A stretch of 64,000 nt of DNA, taken from positions 1 through 64,000 of the IMG/VR virus record IMGVR_UViG_3300012920_000028. One strand, given 5' to 3'. A program made the position numbers and the translations under genes. This DNA comes from a virus. Below the pieces are notes generated by a model. It worked only from the letters and a program-made list of their open reading frames with translations. It did no database searches and was not told where the DNA came from. Below are positions 6,347 to 13,200 of the stretch, piece by piece. Position 1 is the stretch's first letter. Each line of letters opens with the position of its first letter.

Positions 6347-6724
6347 TCAGTCCGTGACGGGCACGAGACGGTAGTCTTCGTCGAGAGTGGCAGGCACGTA
6401 GTCCTGCCGAGCCTCGTACCCACACTTGATGTCAGGTAGGGTTCGAGACCAGTAGCCTCCGTGGGGGTGGTTCGCCACCTTCGTCCACTTTTCGTGACTG
6501 AAGCAGACGAAGCCGCCAGATGTCAACCAGAACTTCGGGTTCACGAATTTTGGTCGCGCCATCTCGAAGATTTTTGTAAGGTGGTTGGCGACGCGCTTGC
6601 GAACTTCGGGGAGCGTCTCTCCGGGTTCCCCCCGGAAGACAAATTCCCCTACAGGTGCAAGAATCGTCAAAATCCAAACTCCAATCATGTATTCTGTCGT
6701 GTTGTTGTTCGTCATGTTTTCCAT
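6347..6724 (-). CDS. Hypothetical protein with N-terminal hydrophobic segment, 125 aa
   Basis: Residues ~12-28 (EYMIGVWILTILAPVGEFVF) form a possible short membrane segment. The rest is soluble-looking, with WLTSGGFVCFSHEKW and PHGGYWSRT segments. ATG at 6724 has CGGAGAG about 10 nt upstream and a leader hairpin before that. No family was recognised. Confidence 0.6.
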   Translation of the reverse strand: MENMTNNNTTEYMIGVWILTILAPVGEFVFRGEPGETLPEVRKRVANHLTKIFEMARPKFVNPKFWLTSGGFVCFSHEKWTKVANHPHGGYWSRTLPDIKCGYEARQDYVPATLDEDYRLVPVTD

Positions 6725-6738
6725 GATTCTCTCCGGGT

Positions 6739-6767
6739 GATTTGCGCCCTCAAATGGGGTTCAAATC
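6739..6767 (-). promoter_or_regulatory. Leader hairpin copy 7
   Basis: Minus-strand stem GAUUUG (internal loop) CCC pairs with GGG (internal loop) CAAAUC around loop CAUUUGA. The stem is entirely different from copies 3, 5 and 6 but has the same geometry and a CAU..GA loop. Confidence 0.6.
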
Positions 6768-6782
6768 GGGTGTGTTCGGCAC

Positions 6783-7028
6783 TCACTTGTTTCGGTGTTC
6801 TTCGCACTTGTCTGAACGGGGCAGGTACAATGGACGGTTCCATGTGTACGATACTCCGCAAACTTTGCAAGAACCCGCTTCAATGATATGTGTTGGTCCG
6901 GGCATACGGGTGACCGCCAGAGGACCCTCAGTTTTCCCGGGTCGTGTGCGGTCGTTTTCTGTCGGGTATGTTTTACTCCTCCCGACATGGCGTTCGTTTT
7001 TTCGTTTCATGAGGTGTTTTCGCTTCAC
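6783..7028 (-). CDS. Small zinc-binding hypothetical protein, 81 aa
   Basis: Starts at GTG 7028, which overlaps the upstream TGA (GTGA), indicating coupling. The N-terminal half is basic (VKRKHLMKRKNERHVGRSK). The C-terminal half has GSCKVCGVSYTW and DKCEEH, a likely CxxC...CxxH zinc site. Function unknown. Confidence 0.55.
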   Translation of the reverse strand: MKRKHLMKRKNERHVGRSKTYPTENDRTRPGKTEGPLAVTRMPGPTHIIEAGSCKVCGVSYTWNRPLYLPRSDKCEEHRNK

Positions 7029-7561
7029 TGCGCCACTTCGAACTTTTCCAGCATCTCCCTGATGCGAGATGCGAGGCCTGCTTCCTTCTTCTCGAAGATG
7101 CGCGTCTCGATTTCCGCCACGAAGGGGTTTCCTTCCATGAGGGTGATGAGGTCGCGCGTTGCGAAGGTGCCGTCGGCGTGGCGCCAGATTCCTCTGGCGT
7201 CCTGCTCGACGTCGCCGCTCTCTTCGAGGCGTCGCTGGCCGTAGTTGATGGCCCAGCGGTCAGCCTCGGCTCTCTCTCGCAGTTGGCTCAGGAAGTGGTC
7301 GTAGCACGTTTGGTCTACGACTTCATGAGGCTCATAGGGCGTTTCCCTAAAGGTTCCGGATTCCCCGAACCATTCGAAAGTCAAGGGGCCGCTTCTCCGC
7401 TGACCGCGGAAAGCGCGCCTGTGCCTGACTTCCATTTCCTCAAGTTCTTCTTGTGGAACGGGGCAAAGCCCCTGTTCTTGCCAGCGTTGTTCAAACGCGG
7501 CGTGGCATCGTTCGTTGATGAGTCGCTTCAAGCGAAATCGTTGTTTTCTTTTCTCGTTCAT
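7025..7561 (-). CDS. Hypothetical protein, 178 aa, charged and helical
   Basis: Start at ATG 7561 (MNEKRKQRFRLKRL) is supported by CGGAG about 9 nt upstream; the longer frame runs through a terminator. The protein is rich in Arg and Glu with long predicted helices, a central GPLTFEWFGESGTF segment and DGTFATRDLITLMEGNP. No family was recognised. It is translationally coupled to the next gene. Confidence 0.6.
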   Translation of the reverse strand: MNEKRKQRFRLKRLINERCHAAFEQRWQEQGLCPVPQEELEEMEVRHRRAFRGQRRSGPLTFEWFGESGTFRETPYEPHEVVDQTCYDHFLSQLRERAEADRWAINYGQRRLEESGDVEQDARGIWRHADGTFATRDLITLMEGNPFVAEIETRIFEKKEAGLASRIREMLEKFEVAQ

Positions 7562-7601
7562 GATGAACTCCGGATGACCGGATTCTACCGGTCTGGTGCA
7601 C

Positions 7602-7632
7602 AAAAAGAAAAAGGCGAGTCGTGAGACCCGCC
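7602..7632 (-). terminator. Intrinsic-type terminator (minus strand)
   Basis: Minus-strand stem GGCGGGT pairs with ACTCGCC (one G-U pair) around loop CTCACG and is followed by TTTTTCTTTTTG. It ends transcripts from the 7.65-8.3 kb RNA-like region and lies ~40 nt before the 178-aa gene. Confidence 0.7.
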
Positions 7633-8002
7633 GTAGGCATCGCCTCTTTTTCTTCTTGAAATACGGTTGAAGGTTGTTTTTCGCTCTGACTTCCTCATGC
7701 ACCGCCCCGTCTCAGAGGTTTGAATGGTGCATGCACGAAAGGCTCTCCGTAAGGAGGTAGCCGGCGTTCTGTTCAGGACAGGTGTCCTGCTTTCGTATAA
7801 CTCGCGGGGCTGTGGCATCGCGGTTGATTTCCCGCGAGCCTGCGCTTCTAATTTTGCCCCCTCTCAACCTTCATAGTTGTGAGCGCGTATCGTTTTTTGC
7901 GACGCCATGGACTACTGCTACGGCACTTCCCATGAAGGGTACATGCTATGCATCGTCCGAAGTTTCGTCTTCCGGCGCCGACTTTGGTCGTGTGAGGGTC
8001 TC

Positions 8003-8041
8003 CCCTCCATTGTATTTACGCTCCGCAGGGTGGTATCACCC
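8003..8041 (-). promoter_or_regulatory. ~37-bp conserved motif, copy C
   Basis: Minus strand: GGGTGATACCACCCTGCGG then AGCGTAAATACAATGGAGGGG, followed by a GAGGG..CCCTC hairpin. See copy B for the consensus. Confidence 0.5.
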
Positions 8042-8089
8042 GTGCTGAAGCCCTATTACGTGTGGGAGGGGGAATCACGTGCTTCCCTC

Positions 8090-8124
8090 CCTCCATTGTA
8101 CATACGCGCGGTGAGGTGATACCT
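8090..8124 (-). promoter_or_regulatory. ~37-bp conserved motif, copy D
   Basis: Minus strand: AGGTATCACCTCACCG then CGCGTATGTACAATGGAGGG, followed by a longer G-rich hairpin. Confidence 0.5.
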
Positions 8125-8315
8125 CTTGCGCTGAAAAAGGTGGACAAGCGGCTGATACCGGGCCAAACACCCTGAGCCCACCCGAGGGAACCGCTTGCCC
8201 AGAGGTCCCCCGGGCAGACGGCTTAATTCTTCATCAGTGATAAAGGGTGGGACGGCACGGATTGGAAAGGGGAGTGAAACCCTAAGCCCCAGCGTACCGC
8301 CCCGGTGTTCCGGGG

Positions 8316-8338
8316 CTCAGTCCCTCATTGGGACCGAG
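8316..8338 (-). promoter_or_regulatory. Leader-type hairpin copy 8
   Basis: Minus-strand stem CUCGGUCCC pairs with GGGACUGAG (nine pairs, one G-U) around loop AAUGA. The stop codon of the 107-aa gene lies inside it. Confidence 0.5.
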
Positions 8339-8648
8339 GTATTTCGTCCTTCGGGTCGTTGATTGTGACCCATCCTTGGCGAACGACCTGCGTCTTTGGC
8401 TGAGAGTCTTTCATAGCCCAAAACGAAGTGGTGAGGTTGGAACCCACCAAGCGTTCCGTTCTCAGTCGGCGGAACTGTGGGCGACGGCGAAGGAGGTTCG
8501 CAAGGCCATGCGTGGTGATGCCGTCCTTTGTGTTGCTGTTAATCCAATCCTTGATGGTATGGAAGGTGAGTTCCTGAACGTCTTCCTTCTCCGCGTAAAT
8601 GCGGAAACACTTCTCAATGTGTTCAACGGCTCGGCTGTAGCGAGTCAT
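8325..8648 (-). CDS. Small winged-helix-like hypothetical protein, 107 aa
   Basis: The middle (ELTFHTIKDWINSN, then GITTHGLANLLRRRPQF) has the helix pattern of a DNA-binding winged helix, with a basic recognition-like helix. ATG at 8648 overlaps the upstream TGA (ATGA), so it is co-translated with the 48-aa gene. A regulator next to the divergent switch between left and right operons is plausible, but no family was firmly recognised. Confidence 0.55.
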   Translation of the reverse strand: MTRYSRAVEHIEKCFRIYAEKEDVQELTFHTIKDWINSNTKDGITTHGLANLLRRRPQFRRLRTERLVGSNLTTSFWAMKDSQPKTQVVRQGWVTINDPKDEIPRSQ

Positions 8649-8791
8649 TCTTCCACCTTCCCTACTTCGTATGCGTTCAGAAGACGCATGATGAACTCCC
8701 AGTTCGCTTCACGAGGGAGTTTCAAGCGCATAATTCGCTCAAGGTCATACCGTCGGATTCGGGTTGAGGTCATCACCTCATTGGCTCCCAT
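8645..8791 (-). CDS. 48-aa helical protein, first gene of leftward operon
   Basis: Frame ATG to TGA codes for MGANEVMTSTRIRRYDLERI, continuing to a C-terminal GKVEE. It is basic and helical. A TATA-like box (GGCTTATACC) is centred 27 nt upstream, so the mRNA probably begins at or near the ATG. It overlaps the next gene by ATGA. Function unknown; it could be a small DNA-binding partner of the winged-helix protein. Confidence 0.6.
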   Translation of the reverse strand: MGANEVMTSTRIRRYDLERIMRLKLPREANWEFIMRLLNAYEVGKVEE

Positions 8792-8813
8792 GTGAACTTG
8801 CATCGAACTCATC

Positions 8814-8823
8814 GGTATAAGCC
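8814..8823 (-). promoter_or_regulatory. TATA-like promoter, leftward
   Basis: GGCTTATACC on the minus strand, centred 27 nt before ATG 8791. The same box occurs at 46275-46284. Confidence 0.6.
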
Positions 8824-8853
8824 TGACGAGCCTTCAGGAATCCTGCATCGAGG

Positions 8854-8862
8854 ATTTTAAGA
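8854..8862 (+). promoter_or_regulatory. TATA-like promoter, rightward
   Basis: ATTTTAAGA centred 38 nt before ATG 8896, predicting a leader of ~12 nt. It starts the operon with the RNA polymerase subunits and is divergent from the box at 8814. Confidence 0.55.
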
Positions 8863-8895
8863 CCACGACGTAAAACCGGAAGTCAGGGAAGCACC

Positions 8896-9357
8896 ATGGA
8901 AACCTTCACCTATTACCTGAGCATTGAAATCGAAGCCATGAACGAAGACTCCGCCGAGAACAAGTTGGAGGGTTTTCTCAAGGGTTTGGACCTGAAGAAA
9001 AATCAGCACCTCACCCTTATGTCCCTCGAAGTCGGTGACGGAGAGGAGAACACCGAAGCCCCCGGAGACGACCAAGAGGAACCCGCGAAGAAATCCAAGA
9101 GCCGACCAACAATTTCTCTCCCAAAGGGGAAGGGTTCGGCCAAGTGGGAAGACGACTTCGATGACGCAGATTGGGACGAACTGGATGAAGAGCCCAAGCC
9201 AAAGAAGGTCAAGGCGGAGTCCCTCGCTCTTGAAGACGACGATGAAGATTGGTGGGCTGACGACGAGGACGACGAGGACGACGACGACGACGACGGCCTA
9301 CATCAACCCGAAGACGACGAGGACGACGACATCGCCTCCATCATGAAGGGCTACTGA
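8896..9357 (+). CDS. Highly acidic protein, 153 aa
   Basis: The first ~50 residues (METFTYYLSIEIEAMNEDSA) look like a small alpha/beta domain with an alternating strand. A Pro/Lys linker follows, and the last ~80 residues are dominated by Asp and Glu (EDDDEDWWADDEDDED), ending IASIMKGY. Acidic tails of this kind occur in DNA mimics, histone chaperones and transcription factors. As first gene of the RNA polymerase operon it may be a transcription-associated factor; this is inference. Stop and next start overlap (TGATG). Confidence 0.7.
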   Translation: METFTYYLSIEIEAMNEDSAENKLEGFLKGLDLKKNQHLTLMSLEVGDGEENTEAPGDDQEEPAKKSKSRPTISLPKGKGSAKWEDDFDDADWDELDEEPKPKKVKAESLALEDDDEDWWADDEDDEDDDDDDGLHQPEDDEDDDIASIMKGY

Positions 9358-9578
9358 TGCGGCGCTCAATCCCTCTTCGAGTCATTGGCTACCTGATGTT
9401 GCTCCAAGGAGTCCTTGAGTTCTATGTGGACGGTTCATCCCCCCGCTCCGTTCTCATTTTCGCCGTAGGCCTGTGGCTTCTTTCCCGGGCGTCGGTGCCC
9501 TTAACCGGCGAGGACCCTTCCCCGGTTCATGGACCGGCACTACCTGCAGGCGTCTCACCGCGTAATGGATGGAGATGA
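9357..9578 (+). CDS. Small membrane protein, 73 aa
   Basis: Two hydrophobic segments (LRVIGYLMLLQGVLEFYV and SVLIFAVGLWLLS) connected by a short loop, then a polar Pro-rich tail. The start ATG overlaps the upstream TGA. Its 3' end overlaps the RpoH-like gene by 50 nt in another frame. Function unknown. Confidence 0.6.
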   Translation: MRRSIPLRVIGYLMLLQGVLEFYVDGSSPRSVLIFAVGLWLLSRASVPLTGEDPSPVHGPALPAGVSPRNGWR

Positions 9579-9765
9579 AGTCGCTTCGCTTCTTGCCTCG
9601 CAAGGCATCGAGATGAACCAGTTGCCTGCAATCTTCCTCGGCGACCCGGGTCTTCGAAACGAAGGAATCGTCGTCGCTGAAGGCGATGTTCTCGAAATCA
9701 CTCGCTACGCGACGGAAAAGTTCCCGGGCGGAACCCTTTATCGCCGTGTCGTCAAGGGTTGGTGA
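9529..9765 (+). CDS. rpoH: RNA polymerase subunit H (RPB5 C-terminal domain-like)
   Basis: This 78-aa protein matches archaeal RpoH / the C-terminal domain of eukaryotic RPB5 over its full length. It starts with a His-containing strand (HYLQASHRVM), then a helix (DGDEVASLL), then LPAIFLGDPGLRNEG, then AEGDVLEITRYATEKFPGG, and ends with LYRRVVKG. These correspond to the family's qLPrI...DP....g...GDVvkI.R.S.tag....YR.V. RpoH is an assembly and jaw-side subunit of the polymerase. Its position just before RNase H and a fused RpoA strongly suggests a virus-encoded polymerase. The start at 9529 gives the normal family length. Confidence 0.85.
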   Translation: MDRHYLQASHRVMDGDEVASLLASQGIEMNQLPAIFLGDPGLRNEGIVVAEGDVLEITRYATEKFPGGTLYRRVVKGW

Positions 9766-9766
9766 T

Positions 9767-10210
9767 GTGAAGTTGGAACTATGGACGGATGGCTCCTGCT
9801 TCAAGGACGACCCGACTGACTCCATCGGTCCCGCGGGCTCTGGAATCGTGTGCGTTGACGTCGATAGCGGCAAGATTCAGTTTCTCCTTGGAGAATACAT
9901 CGGCATTGAATCCAACAACTACGCGGAGTTCCGCGCAATCGAAATCGGGCTTGACGAAGTGTCTCGGCGCTATGAAGTGGACGAATCTTTCGACATTGAG
10001 GTCGTTTCGGATTCGAAAATGGCCGTGAACGTCCTTTCCGGCAACTGGAGCACGAACCTCCCTGAGTACCGAGAAATCACTGCCCGGATTCAGGAACTTG
10101 AGGAAGAACTTGGCGTCGTCATACAGTATTCGTGGGTCAAGGCACATGTAGGCGTTCACTTCAATGAACTGGCGGACTACCTCGCCTACAATTCGGCACG
10201 GGGGGACTGA
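9767..10210 (+). CDS. rnhA: Ribonuclease H (type 1)
   Basis: Degrades RNA in RNA-DNA hybrids. This 147-aa protein has all catalytic acids of RNase HI: D8 in LWTDGS, E54 in NNYAEFRAI, D82 in VVSDSKM and a final Asp near 139 in ELADYLAY, with the KAHVG loop before it. The GTG at 9767 is used because it follows the RpoH stop by one base and gives the standard length. Likely roles are primer removal during PolB replication or removal of R-loops behind the viral RNA polymerase. It overlaps no other gene and abuts RpoA. Confidence 0.9.
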   Translation: MKLELWTDGSCFKDDPTDSIGPAGSGIVCVDVDSGKIQFLLGEYIGIESNNYAEFRAIEIGLDEVSRRYEVDESFDIEVVSDSKMAVNVLSGNWSTNLPEYREITARIQELEEELGVVIQYSWVKAHVGVHFNELADYLAYNSARGD

Positions 10211-10211
10211 C

Positions 10212-13200
10212 GTGGTTATCGGAGAACCGGAAGAAGTCTTGGAGGAGGAAGACCTTTCCGTCACAGGCTTCTTTTGGTTTGTTCCCTACGATGAAATCCG
10301 GCATATGGAGCGTGGTGAGGTCACCTACGACTTCGACTTCCCCTCGCCGCGATTCGTCCCTTCAACGATGCAATCAGCACGCCGTTGGTTCACAACCTCT
10401 CCTGAAGCGGCAGGTCTCCGGACACGTGCCGACCACATGGTCGTGGTCAAGGTGTCGAACATCCCGTTCGACCCGGAGAGGTTCGATGAAGAGAAGGCGG
10501 AGGATTGGCTTTCAGCAGACATCCGACATACGGGCGAAGAGACAGAACTGGCTGGCTACGTCGTCGAACCATTCCAAGCCACGCTCAAAGTCACGATGAA
10601 GAACCTCTCATTCTTCAAAGAGACGAAGGAATGGGCGGCTGTTGAGGTGGGAATCCTTTCCCCGGAAGAAATCCGTAGCATGGCGAAGGTCAAGGTCACT
10701 GAAGAGCAAATCTACGCGAGCGACGAGATGTCCTCTCCTGTCGTTGGTGGCGTCGAAGACCTTCGAATGGGAACCTATGCAAAGGACACCCCTTGTGGAA
10801 CGTGTGGCCTCACTTGGAACGAGGACTTCTTGAAATCGTGCCCCGGGCACTTCGGCTACATTTCTCTTGAGGTTCCGGTCCCGAATTGGTTCTATCTTGG
10901 TGGCTCGAAGAATCCTTCTCAGCAATCTCCGCTCCTTTACGCTCTCAACCACACTTGCATGCACTGCCAGCGAATCCTGCTGCCTGACTCCAAGGTTGAA
11001 TTGTTGGAGCGATATGTGTTCAACGTGCGTAGCATGAACCTTCTGAATACGGCAGGTTATGACCTCGTTCGCGCCGAGGTTCGAACCTTGATGGACGAGC
11101 ACCACGGGGTCAAGAGCAGTGATTCCCGACCGAAGGAGTACGTCTGCCCCCACTGTGAGAAAGTCTCGCCGCAGGTGTCGTTCGCCCTCTCCGCTTTCAG
11201 TCGCTACAAGCACGTGTTCTACCCAACGAACCGTGAATACGACGACGAGAGCGATGATGTCGTCACCTACCCCTACGAGGACGTATTCCGCAGGCTCGAA
11301 GACATCCCCGAAAGGGATTCGGCCGCACTCGGGTTCAGCGAGGGCTCGGTTCCTTCTCACATGTTCTTCACGGACTTGCCCGTTGCACCCGTGGTCACCC
11401 GTCCGCCTGCAACGACCCCTTCAGGTGCGTATGCTCCGAGTGACCTATCCGAGTTGTATGTGGCGGTCTTGCAGGTCAACAACAACATTCGTCGCCGTCG
11501 AACTGAACTCCGCGAGGACAAGGCGAAGAGGAATGCGATGTCACGTAGCCTGTTCAAAGCAGTGGCTCAGTTGATGACGGGTCAATCAAGTGGAATTGGC
11601 TCCGGAGGGATGAAAATAGGCATGGCCGCCAATGGGGCCATGACTCCTCGCAATCTTCGCGGGGTGTACGACCGCATCAAAGGTGTGGGCAAACAGAAGA
11701 ACGAGATGAGGAGGAACGTGCAATCGAAAGTCGACGAGCACGTGGCTTATTCGGTAATCACCCCCGACCCCGCGCTTCAGATTGACGAAATCGGTGTTCC
11801 ATACCCTGTGTGCTTCGAATTGACGCGCCGCATCGAAGTCACCGAAGAGAACTATGACGAGATGCTCTCCTACGTGATGAACGGGGACCAAGAAGCGATT
11901 CCGAAGGGGAAGAAAACGAAGGACTTCGACTTAAGCCGCTACCCCGGTGCGAAGCGTGTGATTCGCGGCAACGGAACGGTGTCTTCACTACTGGAGCCAG
12001 CACGAGATTTCGGAGAGTCAGAACTCGATTTCGCCCTACGCCAAGCGAACTTCTTGGACCGGAAGTCAAACCTTCTGGTTGGGGACATCGTGGAGCGTCA
12101 CCTTATCCCCGGCGACGTTGTTCTCTTCACACGTGCACCTGCCCTTCACCGTCAGAACCTCATGGCTTTCCGTGTCGTCCCGGTCAAGACCCGGAGCCTT
12201 TCATTCAACCCCTCAGTCTGCATTCCGTTCAATGCGGACTTTGACGGGGACGCCATGAGGATGTACGTTCTCCAGTCTGAGGAAGCAATCGAAGAGGCGC
12301 TCGAAACGATGCGCGTCGAGACACAGATGCTTCACTCTCGCTACGGCCGAACCTTCCTCACGTTCGACCAAGATGAAATCAGCGGCGGCTACCTCTTGAC
12401 GTTCAAGAACGAGCCCGAAGCCGGGACACATCCGGAGAAACGGAGCGGATGGGGCTTTGACGACGACGGCTACCCGATTCTCAGTAAGGCACGTGTCCTG
12501 AACATCCTTCAGGCCGCCTTCTCTCGTGACGAAGAAGGTTCACTCACCTACAGAACACGTTTCCCTCCGCCCATCACCAGCGGCCGATTCAAGGGGTGCT
12601 ACCGTGGCCGTGACATCATCTCGATGTTCCTTCCACCGGGAATCAACGCACGCTATGAGAACCGAACCGGACAAGAAATCGTCATTCGGAATAGCGTCAT
12701 TGGACCGGGTGCCCTTGACGACAGGTTCTTCGGAACTAAGGCTGGTCTTCTTGCACCTGCTTTCATCTATCGCTACGGGTGGGAGGAAGGTCACCGCCTT
12801 CTTGCCGAGGTCACGAATGAAATGTCTCGTGTCGTCTTCTCAGCACACGTTGAGTACGGCTTCTCCCTCGGAATCGCTGACATCTCCTTCATTCGACCCG
12901 AGTCAAAGTCGGACAAGGAATACTTCGACTTGGCGGAGAAGGGCTTCAAGAATCAAGTGGACGAGAACGGACGGCCTATTCGGAGTCTGAGCCCTTACGT
13001 CTTCATTGACGACGCTATGGATATGGTGGAGAGCATCATTCACGACATTGACCTGAAGTTCGAGGCGCGCAACATCGAGGCAATCAAGGACATCGACATT
13101 TCTTTCCTGAACTACGTGAACGAAAAGGGAGAGGAAAAGACCTTTGAGACGTTGAGCATCAACATGAAGGAGTTCGTTAAGGACCCAATTTTCGCGAAAG

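Larger units (their letters stand above)
7646..8315 (-). other. Gene-free structured region with two ~37-bp motifs
   Basis: No credible gene is seen. It holds a perfect 8-bp inverted repeat (7801-7808 with 7831-7838) followed on the minus strand by TTATACG, a near-palindrome AGGACAGGTGTCCT (7775-7788), motif copies C and D, and CCCCGG AACA CCGGGG next to the 8316 hairpin. With motif D upstream and a terminator downstream it is organised like one or two non-coding RNA transcription units. Confidence 0.5.

Noticed and set aside
10608-11360. Plus/minus shadow frames inside rpoA
   Set aside because: The rpoA frame carries all conserved motifs; the others are by-products of GC-rich third positions.
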